The position numbers were made by a program, and so were the translations under genes. From Lumbricus terrestris (lineage: Eukaryota; Annelida; Clitellata; Crassiclitellata; Lumbricidae), in NCBI GenBank assembly GCA_949752735.1, contig OX457037.1:35587871-35651870 (forward strand): a stretch of 64,000 nt of DNA, written 5' to 3'. The notes beneath the pieces were generated by a model. It had not been told where the DNA came from. It searched no databases and worked only from the letters and a program-made list of their open reading frames with translations. This document shows positions 31,837 through 43,879 of the stretch, one piece after another. Positions within the stretch are counted from its first letter, which is position 1; each line of letters opens with the position of its first letter.

Positions 31837-34030
31837 AGCCTGGTGTGACTTTTAGAGCACTGCCAGAAAATCGTGAGTACTGGGCTTGGATACCCAACAG
31901 CACACTGTATTTGAGGAGCAGCTCAGAAATGTTCTGGTCGCGCAAAGTCTGCCTAAAAAACCGTCGAGAAGTCTACTATCCTGCATGATTCCAATGCTAT
32001 ATTATTCGAACAATGGGCGGTTTTCGAGTGATTTTCGGAGCCTGGGATGACTTTTAGAGCGCCGCCAGAAAATTGTGAGTGCTTGACCTGAATACCCAAC
32101 AGCACACTGTGTTTGAGGAGCAGCTCAGAAATTTTCTGGTCGCGCAAAGTCTGCCAAAAAGACCATCGAGAATGCTGCTATCCTGCATGATTCCAATGCT
32201 ATATTATTCGAACAATGGGCGGTTTTCGAGTGATTTTCGGAGCCTGGGATGACTTTTAGAGCGCCGCCAGAAAATCGTGGGTACTTGACCTGGATACCCA
32301 ACAGCACACTGTGTTTGAGGAGCAGCTCAGAAATTTTCTGGTCGCACAAAGTCTGCCTAAAAACCATCGAGAATGCTGCTATCCTGCACGATTCCAATGC
32401 TATATTATTCGAACAATGGGCGGTTTTCGAGTGATTTTCGGAGCCTGGGATGACTTTTAGAGCGCCGCCAGAAAATTGTGAATACTTGACCTGGATACCC
32501 AACAGCACACTGTGTTTGAGGAGCAGCTCAGAAATTTTCTGGTCGCACAAATTCTGCCTAAAAGACCATCGAAAATGCTGCTATACTGCATGATTCCAAT
32601 GCTATAATTATTATTCGAACAATGGGCGGTTTTCGCATGATTTTCGGAGCCTGGGATGACTTTTAGAGCGCCGCCAGAAAATCGTGGGTACTTGACCTGG
32701 ATACCGAACAGCACACTGTGTTTGAGGAGCAGCTCAGAAATTTTCTGGGCGCAGAAAGTCTCCCTAAAAGACCATCGAGAATGCTGCTATCCTGCATGAT
32801 TCTAATGCTATAATTATTATTCGGACAATGGGCGGTTTTCGAGTGATTTTCGGAGCCTGGGATGACTTTTAGAGCGCCGCCAGAAAATCGTGGGTACTTG
32901 ACCTGAATACCCAACAGCACACTGTGTTTGAGGAGCAGCTCAGAAATTTTCTGGTCGCGCAAAGTCTGCCAAAAAGACCATCGAGAATGCTGCTATCCTG
33001 CATGATTCCAATGCTATATTATTCGAACAATGGGCGGTTTTCGAGTGATTTTCGGAGCCTGGGATGACTTTTAGAGCGCCGCCAGAAAATCGTGGGTACT
33101 TGACCTGGATACCCAACAGCACACTGTGTTTGAGGAGCAGCTCAGAAATTTTCTGGTCGCACAAAGTCTGCCTAAAAACCATCGAGAATGCTGCTATCCT
33201 GCACGATTCCAATGCTATATTATTCGAACAATGGGCGGTTTTCGAGTGATTTTCGGAGCCTGGGATGACTTTTAGAGCGCCGCCAGAAAATTGTGAATAC
33301 TTGACCTGGATACCCAACAGCACACTGTGTTTGAGGAGCAGCTCAGAAATTTTCTGGTCGCACAAATTCTGCCTAAAAGACCATCGAAAATGCTGCTATA
33401 CTGCATGATTCCAATGCTATAATTATTATTCGAACAATGGGCGGTTTTCGCATGATTTTCGGAGCCTGGGATGACTTTTAGAGCGCCGCCAGAAAATCGT
33501 GGGTACTTGACCTGGATACCGAACAGCACACTGTGTTTGAGGAGCAGCTCAGAAATTTTCTGGGCGCAGAAAGTCTCCCTAAAAGACCATCGAGAATGCT
33601 GCTATCCTGCATGATTCTAATGCTATAATTATTATTCGGACAATGGGCGGTTTTCGAGTGATTTTCGGAGCCTGGGATGACTTTTAGAGCGCCGCCAGAA
33701 AATCGTGGGTACTTGACCTGAATACCCAACAGCACACTGTGTTTGAGGAGCAGCTCAGAAATTTTCTGGTCGCGCAAAGTCTGCCAAAAAGACCATCGAG
33801 AATGCTGCTATCCTGCATGATTCCAATGCTATATTATTCGAACAATGGGCGGTTTTCAATGTGTGACTCACTTATTTTCGGAGCGTATGCCATGGTGTAT
33901 TTTAGAGCTCCGTCAGAAAATCGAGAGTACTGGGACAGGGTATACTCAAGAGCGCACTGTTTCTATAGGGGCAGCTCAGAGATTTCAAATTCGAACGCTG
34001 GACGGTTTTCGAGTGATTTGAAGCTTTGGG
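31837..34030. repeat. Satellite array of about 203-bp monomers with 815-bp higher-order period
   Basis: Monomers start with gagcctgggatgacttttag at about 31837, 32038, 32240, 32441, 32647, 32853, 33055, 33256, 33462, 33668 and 33875 (last one degenerate). Four-monomer blocks (201, 206, 206 and 202 bp) repeat with an 815-bp period, and the two blocks translate identically, so the second duplication is recent. Minus-strand ORFs across the monomers are by-products of a monomer nearly free of stops. Confidence 0.95.
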
Positions 34031-34571
34031 TGATTAACATAGGCCTACCTATTCAGCAATTCATGACCGTCTTTGACAGTAGGGATTCCAGTGCCACAAA
34101 GAACAAAGCAAGCTTAATGGACAAATGAAGTCAAATGATCTGGATTGAGGCATGGCGGTCCTGTATCGGGGGACAAAGAGGTCAAGTCGATCAGAGGACC
34201 TAAGAGGACACAGCGAAGTGGCAGAAAGGGTCGAAGTATATGATCACACAGATACTTCGGAGCAAGAGAGACTTAAGGACCAAAAATCAGGACTATAAAT
34301 TGTATACCAGCCGAGAGTGGAAGCCAGTGAAGTTGCTCAGTCATATGAGCACCCCACAGCAAAATGTTCCGGTTGCACCCCTAAATATGATCATATGAAA
34401 AAATTCAAATTACGGAAATAAACATGCGAAAAATTATTTTCTTAAAACTGGTATTTTACTTAGGAGAATAAGAAACGAGAAATATTTGTTTAAATCTGGT
34501 ATTTTTCTTAGGAGAATAAAAACCGACATAACGTTTTGTGCAACTATGCTTGAGCCAATAGTAGGTATATT

Positions 34572-34749
34572 CAGTGCTTAAAGTGTGAAAAAATAAGTGC
34601 CTGGACGCCCCTTATTTTTCCAAAATAAGTGCCTGGACGCCCCTTACCTTTTTAGCCATTGCTGGCCAATAAGTGGCAGGACGGTGTTCAGATTTTAAAA
34701 TAAGTTCATGGACGCCGTCCATGACCGTCCAGCGACACTTTAAGCCCTG
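34572..34749. mobile_element. hAT-like MITE with perfect 8-bp target duplication
   Basis: Termini CAGTGCTTAAAGTGT and CACTTTAAGCCCTG, duplication ggtatatt (34564-34571 and 34750-34757). An internal direct repeat ataagtgcctggacgcccct occurs twice. Confidence 0.92.
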
Positions 34750-34965
34750 GGTATATTCATGTTTGAGTTTTGTTGTCTAATCATGATAGTTACGCGCAAC
34801 TTCCTTCTGTTCTTTCATACATGTATGCTGCAAACTTTAGTCTAAGACGAGAGATGCTGTAACAGTAATTATGCATGAGATCACGTGATCAGGAGACAGC
34901 AGCTGCTGTTGTTGGCAATTGAACGGATGAAGCGAATGTCTGCAACACATGCGGTGGATATGAAA

Positions 34966-35020
<55 letters not shown>

Positions 35021-35275
35021 GAGACAGAGAGACAGAGAGACAGAGAGACAGAGAGAGACAGAGACAGAGACAGAGACAGAGACAGAGACAGACAGACAGA
35101 CAGACAGAGGCAGGGACAGAGACAGAAGCAGAGACAGAGGCAGAGAGAGACAGAAGAGACAGAGGCAGAAAGAGAGGCAGAGAGACAGACTGAAGAAAGC
35201 TACACAGATAGACAGAGAGACACACACAAAGAGAGACAGACAGACAAACAAACAGAGACAGAGACAGATGGAAGA
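34966..35275. repeat. (GA)n/(GACA)n purine-rich microsatellite
   Basis: GAGA and GACA runs with occasional GGCA. Confidence 0.95.
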
Positions 35276-35464
35276 TGGAAGTGACTCGAATGCGTCCACC
35301 CTAAAGTAATATTCCATGCAGTGGACTGTCGGACTTTGGACGAAATACAACGGATGCTATATACACATGTATATAGGTGGCATCGATGGAGAACTCCACT
35401 CGTCTCCAACGTTAAAAGACGAACCAAGCTAATTTAATCAGGGCTTTGCTTAGATATACACATA

Positions 35465-35755
35465 TGCACATACATACATACATACATACATACATACATA
35501 CATACATACATACATACATACATACATACATACATACATACATACATACATACATACATACATACATACATACATGTATGTACATACATGTACGTACATA
35601 CATACATACATACATGCATGCATACATACATACATACATACATACATACATACATACATACATACATACATACATACATACATACATACATACATACATA
35701 CATACATACATACATACATACATACATACATACATAATGCATACATACATACATA
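35465..35755. repeat. (CATA)n microsatellite with central GTAC palindrome
   Basis: CATA array whose middle (35574-35600) switches to acatgtatgtacatacatgt, a small palindrome. Confidence 0.96.
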
Positions 35756-36044
35756 ATTATCATATATATTAGACTTATTTCTTCATATATACTATACATA
35801 TGAACAAATAAGTCTGATGCTACCGCGGTATATAAATGAATGCACACATCTATAGGCATTGAAAGAGAATACGAACTCACAGACTATGCAATCGAGCGAT
35901 TGGTTGAGGAAGGCTGATCAGGAGGAGAGCGGAAAATAAAGAAGCAGCAGAGATCGATTACGAAGAAGATTCAGAGACAGGAAGAGATGGATTCAAATTA
36001 CAGCGAGACAAAGACAGATGGGCATGAAGGCAAAGAAAGAGTCG

Positions 36045-36224
36045 GAGACAGACGGACGGACGGACGGACGGACGGAGGGATGGATGGACTCCGATGGAGA
36101 CAGGTTTCAAAGGACAGTCGCATAATTGAAAGGCAGAAAAAGGCAGAAATGAGCAGAGAGAGAGAGAGAGGCACACACAGAGAAAGATAGAGAGGGAGAA
36201 ATTGAGAGAGAGAGAGAGAGAGAC

Positions 36225-36269
<45 letters not shown>

Positions 36270-36481
36270 GAGAGAGAGGACAGAGACAGAGACAGACAGA
36301 GACCGAGAGAGGCATAGAGACAGAGCTAGAGACAGAGAGAGAGACAGAGAGCGCGGAGGAGAAGGAGGAGACAGAGGCAGAGAGACATAGACAGAGACAG
36401 AGGCAGAGAAAGAGACAGAGAGGGGGCAGTTGATAGATCGACGACTGGTGACACTGGATTACACACACACACAAACACACA

Positions 36482-36513
<32 letters not shown>

Positions 36514-36530
36514 AAAACACACACACACAT
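36045..36530. repeat. Compound purine microsatellite: (GACG)n, (GA)n, (GACA)n, then (CA)n
   Basis: (GACG) at 36050-36075, GAGA/GACA from 36155 to 36420, (CA) runs from 36462 to 36530. Confidence 0.93.
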
Positions 36531-37151
36531 TCACATGGACGGGCACATAAAAAGAAACGTATGCACGTAGACATGAGCGGATATATGCGATAACACAGAG
36601 ATAGACATACAAGCAAGCGTATTATACACAGCAGGCACAAAGTCTGAAATTTCTTATACTGTTATATTCTAAATTGGTCGAATGTCGGTACTTGGCATGC
36701 AAGATGGGGATGCGGGATGCGGGATGCATCTTTCGATGAACGACTCCTGCCGCAGCATCAGCAGCAGCAGCAGCAGAAGAAGAAGATCCAGTGCGTGACG
36801 TCTCTAAGCATCCGTGGCCAGAGACATGGCGAGGCGGTGGTTCGTCCCCAGAGGGCGCGAGGGGCAGGCGGTGGGGTGGGTGGGCGTGCAGGGAAAGGCG
36901 ATGCGCAGGAGGAGGAGGATGAGGAGGAGGAGGAGGAGGATGATGAGGATGATGAAGCCGAGTATTATAGGCTCACGGATGGTTGGTCCGCTTTGCTGAC
37001 GCTTAATGGTCCATGCATTTACAGGAGATCATAACCACACGTACACTCAACCGTATGATTATGATACACTGCATGCAGGCGGGCGGTATATACAATAACA
37101 GCAGCATAATCAAATGCTGGGTCAGTCTGCATATAAGAGACAAGCAGACGA

Positions 37152-37154
<3 letters not shown>

Positions 37155-37184
<30 letters not shown>

Positions 37185-37195
37185 TAGACAGACAG
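37155..37195. repeat. (GACA)n microsatellite
   Basis: About ten GACA units. Confidence 0.92.
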
Positions 37196-37239
37196 ACGCG
37201 GAGCAAAGAGTACAGTTAAATACGAAGAGACAGTAAAGT

Positions 37240-37660
37240 GGTCCTCATGATGTTGCGGTTGATGGTGGTGATGGTGGTGATGGTTGTGGTGGTGCCATTG
37301 GTGGTGGTGGTGGTATTGGTAGAATTAGTGGTGGTATTGGTGGTGGTATTGGTGGTGATAGTGTCATGTTTGGTGGTGGTGCCATTGGTGGTGCCATTGG
37401 TGTCCTCTTTTGCTGGTGATAATGGCACTGGTGGTGCCATTGGTGGTGCCATTGGTGGTGCCATTAGTGGTACCATCGGTGGTAGTGCCATCGGTGGTGT
37501 CATTGGTGGTTCCATTGGCGGTGCCATTGGTGGTACCATCGGTGGTACCATCGGTGGTGGTGACATTGGTGCCAATGCCAATGATTGGTGGTGTCACTGG
37601 TGGTGACATTGGTGGTGCCATTGGTGGTGCCATCGGTGGTGATGCCATTGGTGGTGGTAG
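37240..37660. repeat. GGTGGTGCCATT-type minisatellite
   Basis: Imperfect tandem 6-18-bp units built from ggtggt and gccatt. The frame encodes Val/Gly/Ile or Thr/Asn/Gly runs, with no evidence of translation. Confidence 0.92.
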
Positions 37661-37849
37661 TGGCAATGATGATCTTGGCGCCAGTGGCCGACGTTCTCGG
37701 TCCGTGTGGTATTGAATCGATTCGCCGACGAAGTCATGAATAACTGGACGAAGGAGGAAAAGCGGAATGAATGGATCACTTGGGACAAACGACGACACTC
37801 GACCAACCCAACGCATGAATATAACCCAACCATAGCCCAAAGCTGACCC

Positions 37850-38150
37850 TCATATATATATATATATATATGTATATGTGGATATATATATATTTATTCA
37901 CACACATACATATATAATTATATATACACATATGTATACAATATACATGTATATGCAAATAATTGTATGCTTACGTGTGAGAATGTGCATGTGCATAGAT
38001 GGACATGTTATAAAAAAAAATCGTGCATAATTATATCCATACATTGTATCTCATTGATGATCCCTCATATATAATTATTCACACACACACACCCATACAC
38101 ACAGACACACGCACACATGTACGTACATGTGCATGTACACACATATAGTG

Positions 38151-38193
<43 letters not shown>

Positions 38194-38195
38194 AA
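37850..38195. repeat. (TA)n tracts
   Basis: TA runs at 37852-37892 and 38152-38190 with CA-rich sequence between. Confidence 0.9.
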
Positions 38196-38474
38196 TTATT
38201 GTATTCGTATATAGTGTGAGAAGGTGTATGGCTATTAGGTCCATGATGTATTGGGTATACGTCTGGGCATGTGCGAAGTTGGCAATATATAACGTCCATT
38301 ATATTGGGTGAACTCTGTTCGATTTATATTGCGCAATATAAGAAGAAGCAGTTTCCTTTCGCTCATTATGTCTCTCGAGTCATCACACTTTCCCAGCTGC
38401 ATCTTCCCTCCTTCCCCCTTTGTTCTCTCTCGTATACCAATATCTCTGCCTCTGCCTCTGTCACAAGACTTTGT

Positions 38475-38735
<261 letters not shown>

Positions 38736-38854
38736 GTCCTCTAATTTTGTATAAGTAGCTCTCTTTATTTCTCACATAAAATGTCACCAGTTCACACCTA
38801 AGCTACAACCGTTGCTTGCTGCAGCAAATATACGATATAAGATGCATGCATATA

Positions 38855-39858
38855 CACCGTGAGGCATAAAAAACAAAGCCCCTAGAAAAATTCTTATAAT
38901 TTTAACAATATTCAAGCAATGTCAATGAAATTCAGGAAATTTATTGCTAAATAGCAGGCAATGTAAACAGATTTTCAGTTTGTACTCAAACAGTCCGCCT
39001 TTAGCTTCTACGCATGCGCGAAGTCGCTTGCGCCATACACGCACCGCCGAGTCAATAATTCGTTGGTCAAGATCGTTCCAAGCTTGCACGATGCGCTTAT
39101 GAAGAACCTTCAACATCACGGACCTTTGTTTTGTACACCATTTCCTGCATGCATCCCCATATTTTATAATCGACGGGAATCAGATCTGGGCTGTTAGGGG
39201 CCATGTTGCTGTAGAGAGAGATATTGCAGCCGACCGCCTTTTACGCACACGTTTAGCAAATCCCTGACGGAGCCAGTCGGTATTTCTTCTCTGGGGCGCA
39301 CGTCAATTCACTTTGTTGAACCGGGGGTAAAAATCAACGGCCAACACTACAGAGATGTTTTACTCATGGAAGGCCTTCTATCTGAAACTCGATAACTCTG
39401 AATTTTGCATTTTCCAGCAAGGTGTTACTCTAGCGCACGGAGCTCGAGAAACGGTTGCACTTCTGACGAATGAAACTCCTGACTTCATAATTCCTGCACT
39501 ATGAGTCTATGGCCCCTAACAGCCCATGAGAATCCCGTCGATTATAATATACGGGGAACGTAGGAAATGGTGTACAAAACAAAGGTCCGTGATGTTGAAG
39601 ATCTTCGTAAGCGAATCGTGAAAGCTTGGAACGATCTTGCTTGAACAGCGAATTTATTGACTAGGCGGTGCGTGAATGGCGCAAGCGACTTCGCGCATGC
39701 GTAGAAGCTAAAGGCGGACAGTTTGAGTACAAATTGATAATCTTTTTACATTGCCTGCTATTTAGCTATAGTTTTCCTGAATTTCATTGACATTGCTTGA
39801 ATATTGTTAGAATTATAACAATTTTTCTAGGGGCTTTATTTTTTATGCCTCACGGTGT
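38855..39858. mobile_element. Tc1/mariner-family foldback: two transposase 3' ends in inverted orientation
   Basis: Termini CACCGTGAGGCATAAAA and TTTTATGCCTCACGGTG flanked by TA. Both arms carry the same transposase C-terminus in opposite directions. The left arm (minus, 38922-39119) keeps an ORF with MMLKVLHKRIVQAWNDLDQR and later RKRLRACVEAKGG, a signature of Tc1/mariner-type (IS630 superfamily) transposases. The right arm (39600-39740) holds a stop-containing copy. The centre (about 39215-39500) has no transposase core. It is a palindromic derivative unable to move by itself. Confidence 0.85.
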
Positions 39859-39887
39859 ATATAGGACTATATATAATATATATATGT

Positions 39888-40053
39888 GTGAGGTGCGGTG
39901 GTGTAGTGGTGGCGTCGTTGCCTTGAAACCGGAAGATTCGAGGTTCGAATCCATGCACCTCAAGTCGCCGCGTATGGTGGATTCGAACCCGCAACCTTCC
40001 GTCTGCAAGGCACCGCACATACCAAATAAATACATACACCACCGCGCCTCACA
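39888..40053. mobile_element. Inverted pair of SINE family 1 heads
   Basis: A plus-strand tRNA-like head (tgtgaggtgcggtggtgtag, B box aggttcgaatcc) at 39888-39975 abuts a minus-strand head whose start is at 40053 (tgtgaggcgcggtggtgtat on that strand). Neither carries the SINE body. The element is nearly a palindrome. Confidence 0.82.
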
Positions 40054-40446
40054 ATGATAATACTCCTTTAGTCTCAGTTTCTAAACATGATATATATATA
40101 TATATTTTATATATATATGTATAGAAAGCAAGCGCTGATGGGAAATAGAGACAGGAGTATATATTACAGACGGACGAGAAGGTGCAGTCTGTATAGATGA
40201 CCATATAGATTATGTCGCAGCTACAGCAATGGCTGCGTGCATGCTTGCATGCGTGCGTGCGTGCGTGCGTGTCTTTGCGCGGTGTCGTCTAATGTGAAAT
40301 TCTTATGGATGGAACTGGAAGCCGTTGATTATCCATCTGTGCATGGATGACTTCACAGTCAGTGCATGCCTTAATTCACCATGCATGTTCTACGGTTCTA
40401 TACATGTATAAGCTTATGGATAAACGGTGTGTATCCAAGCTTAGGC

Positions 40447-40660
40447 ATAAACGGTGTGTATTCAAGCATGGATGCACAACATATTATATAGGCAAATCAA
40501 GACACACAGCGCACACGCGCACACACGTACACACACACGCACGCGCACACACACACAAACGTACGAACGCCCGCATATATATATATACGGGCGTTCGTAC
40601 GTTTGTGTGTGTGCGCGTGCGTGTGTGCACGTGTGTGCGTGTGCGGTGTGTCTTGATTTG

Positions 40661-40726
<66 letters not shown>

Positions 40727-40772
40727 GGTGTGTAGGCATAAACGGTGTGTATTCAAGCATGGATGCACAACT
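40447..40772. repeat. Palindrome flanked by 35-bp direct repeats
   Basis: Arms at 40487-40571 and about 40585-40667 (ataggcaaatcaagacacac ... cgcccg / cgggcg ... gtgtgtcttgatttgcctat) surround a short TA core. The word cataaacggtgtgtattcaa with its continuation to gatgcacaac occurs at about 40447-40480 and again at 40739-40772, outside the arms. Confidence 0.85.
40672..40735. repeat. (TA)n(TG)n microsatellite
   Basis: TA run followed by TG run. Confidence 0.95.
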
Positions 40773-40934
40773 ACGAGATGTCCATTGGGAACACTTTTGA
40801 TCGATGCATGAAGTGATAAACTCTGCGATCGGTGCAATGAAATTCATTCTTGGATCCACTACATTCGCACACAGAATTTACAAATCAGCGCTCCACATTG
40901 TCTTCAGTGTTACATTACGAAACGCTCGCATACA

Positions 40935-41012
40935 CCACTCACTTACTTACTCACTCACTCATTCATTCACTAACTGACTTACTCACTCACTCACTAACTC
41001 ACTCACTAATAT
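40935..41012. repeat. (CACT)n-like microsatellite
   Basis: Imperfect cactcactcactaact units. Confidence 0.85.
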
Positions 41013-41378
41013 CTTTCTTCTTGCGGGTATATTTCTATAGACCACATGTGAAAGTTTAATGATGGTGACGATATATGTTATGATTATTGTTATATAAGGA
41101 GAGCAAGAGACTGCAGAGGGGCATGGAGGAAACTGACGTCGTTGGCTCTGGTCCACGATCCGCAGTAATGAGGATGGTTAAGATGATGATGATGATAATA
41201 TAATAATAACGATGGTCCTCGGGTTCTTAAAAAACATCCGGAGTCAATAAAATCACAAGCAGCTGTTTACTTCGTCAGCTTAATTGAAGCTGAACCACGA
41301 AAGTGCCACGGAGGACGGCGATGACATTGAAGAGCTGACTGGTATACAGAATTGACAAGGTCTTGTAAGAAATTGTTA

Positions 41379-41597
41379 TGTATGTATGTATGTATGTATG
41401 TATGTATGTATGTATGTATGTATGTATGTATGTATGTATGTATGTATGTATGTATGTATGTATGTATGTATGTATGTATGTATGTATGTATGTATGTATG
41501 TATGTATGTATGTATGTATGTATGTATGTATGTATGTATGTATGTATGTATGTATGTATGTGTGTATGTATGTACGTATGTATGTATGTATGTATGT
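41379..41597. repeat. (GTAT)n microsatellite
   Basis: Long GTAT run ending exactly where a SINE tail begins at 41598, so it may derive from expansion of the SINE 3' tail. Confidence 0.97.
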
Positions 41598-41746
41598 GCA
41601 CTTGTTATAGCGCCCCTTCAAAATTTCCACTCAGAGGCGCTTCCGAATACAGCGCTTACACTGAATCGGAGCGAAGAACTTGACCAAGGTCCCTATATAA
41701 GCGGCGGCTTGAGGTGGATTAGAACCTGCGACCCTCCGGCTGCAAG
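41598..41746 (-). mobile_element. tRNA-derived SINE (family 1), head truncated
   Basis: Minus-strand tail gcgctataacaagtgc, body, and B-box region ggttctaatccacctcaa. The A-box half is replaced by a TA-rich tract. An internal deletion of about 40 bp is visible against the 15538 copy. Confidence 0.82.
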
Positions 41747-41754
41747 TCAATACA

Positions 41755-41855
41755 TATATAAATGAAACCATATTATATATTATATATATAAACGTAACCA
41801 TATATATTATATATATATAAACGATACCATATAGGCCTATATACATATATATGGT
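41755..41855. repeat. TA-rich tract with repeated aaacgtaaccatatatatta unit
   Basis: Three imperfect copies of a unit of about 34 bp. Confidence 0.7.
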
Positions 41856-42384
41856 TTTGTTTTAGGATCTCCATAAATTTCATTAAGGTTTCAGCGTCCC
41901 AAGTCCGTAATGAAATCCAATCGATGGCCAATGATGGGACAGAGGGTTTCGAATGCCAACTGTAAAACAGAGGTGTACCGTGTAGGTCGATATCGAGACA
42001 AATTGACTGCACTTAGCGTTTTTTCTGGAAGCCGCCTGCAGTCATGCATGCATATGCCCTGCAGCTCGAGCTGGTTTGGTTGCTGCATGCTCGCAAGTAT
42101 ATAAGGGAGTTACAATGTCGTTTACTGTTACATCCCGGTTGAGACTGCGGCCCAAGCACCAAGTTATATACCGGAGTATTAACCATGCATATGCAGCAGC
42201 TTTTTGGCATCCATTACTATAAAGCCCATTTGGCTGTTTAACAGTGGAAAGACAGCACGTATATAATTATGGCCCACACCATACGAGACCCAATTGATTA
42301 TGACATGGAGGGCATGCACCGCACCGCACCTCGAAACTCGACCATGGCAGGAACAACAATAACACACGACAACAATGGCGCTAT

Positions 42385-42695
42385 ATAACGAGAAATGAGA
42401 AATGAGCAATGTGAAATGTGAATTGAGCAATGAGATATGAGCAAGCAGTGAAAAATGAGACATGAGCAATGTGAAATGTGAAATGCAAAATGAGCAATGA
42501 GAAATGAGCAATGAGAAATGCGCGAGAATTGAGCATTGAGAAATGAGCAATGAGAGATGAGCATTGAGAAATGAGCGAGCAATGCGAAATGAAAAATGAG
42601 CAGTGTGAAATATGAAATGTGAAATGAGGACTGTGAAATGAGCAATGAAAAATGTGCAGTATAATTGAGCAATATGAAATGAGCAATGAATCTTG
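42385..42695. repeat. 7/14-bp minisatellite (gagcaatgagaaat)
   Basis: Imperfect tandem heptads gaaatga, gcaatga and gaaatgt over about 310 bp. Minus-strand ORFs rich in His, Phe and Ser are artefacts. Confidence 0.92.
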
Positions 42696-42934
42696 CATGT
42701 ATACTGTGTTGTCTACTATAACAATAAGGACAGCACGCTATAAAAACAAGATTCGAAGAAAAGATAATCAAAGGCAGAGACCGACGAAGACCTGCTATGA
42801 ATAGACGCCATAAATGAGGACATAACAAAGCATAGACTAACATAACATAGAAGAAGAAGAAGAAGAACAGCGGACATGACAAACGACCGAGGACATTCGA
42901 TATGGTTTCTTTTAGTTCCTATCTCGTCCATTTA

Positions 42935-43872
42935 CAAGGTGGGCCAAAAAAGACCCCCCTAGGTTTTTTGCTAATATCTTGGCCAGAAGTAAGAAATTTG
43001 AAATGAAATTTTACACGCTTAGAGACAATAATATTCATATTTACACATGATGACCAGATTTCAATGAAATATTTCAAGCAGAACAAAAGTTATACCACTT
43101 TTAGTGAAGCCACCCACCTTTTTTGACGATTCAAACACGCGACGCAACAAAAAAGTAACAAAACACGATTTTTTCTCATCTCAAATAATTGGTATCAAAT
43201 AGCCTATGATCATTATTATTACTATTTAAAAGAGAAACAGGGTACCAGCATAGCTGTGCGTCACTGAGAAGTCACTTAGCAAGATGACAATCAAATTGGT
43301 AAATAAGGAATCTATCAGATTAATCAACACGTCCATCAAGAACTTTGCAAAGAGACTCAAAAGAAGTTTTGGCACGGGTGGTGGGCACATTGAACGCAAG
43401 TTGTGAAGCACTACCAAGTTAATTTGACAACAGTTATTTGAGATGAGACTTAATAAAATCGTGTTTTTGTTACTGTTTTTTTGCGTTTCGTTTTTCAATC
43501 GTCAAAAAACGGCGGGTGGCCTCACTAAAAGTGGCAAAGCTTTTATTCTGTTTGAAATATTTTGATGAAATCTGACTATTATGTGCAAATAATTATGAAT
43601 TGTCTTTGAGCCTGTAAAATTTCATTTCAGAATTCTTACTTCTGGCTGTGATATTGGCAAAAGCCTAAATTTTTGCGTTTCGTTTCTGATTGGATTGCAT
43701 ACACCACTAAAAGTGGTGTAACTTTTGTTGTGTTTGAATTATTTTTTATGAAATCTGGCCATCATGTGTAAATATGAATTATCTTTAAGCGTGTAAAAAT
43801 TTCATTTCAAAATTCTTACTTCTGGCCAAGATATTGGCAAAAAACCTAGTGGCGTCTTTTTGGCCCACCCTG
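42935..43872. mobile_element. Tc1/mariner-type foldback element, 938 bp
   Basis: Ends CAAGGTGGGCCAAAAAAGAC and (reverse complement) CAGGGTGGGCCAAAAAGACG, each abutting TA. The long inverted arms share ttctggccaagatattggca, ttttagtgaagccaccc-like words and a central A/T-rich spacer with the AATAATCAT-like motif. There is no transposase ORF. It is related to 54816 and to the solo ends at 1106 and 23275. Confidence 0.85.
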
Positions 43873-43879
43873 TACATGG

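Noticed and set aside
31953..33777. Series of ORFs of 60-141 codons on the minus strand with repeated KHSVLLGIQVKYPRFSGGAL.
   Set aside because: They reproduce the satellite monomer. The repeat pattern is set by the 203-bp DNA unit, not by protein selection. Similar ORFs on the plus strand appear at 32249 and 33064.
37216..37840. Pro/Met-, Thr/Asn- and Gly/Val-rich ORFs.
   Set aside because: Produced by the GGTGGTGCCATT minisatellite.
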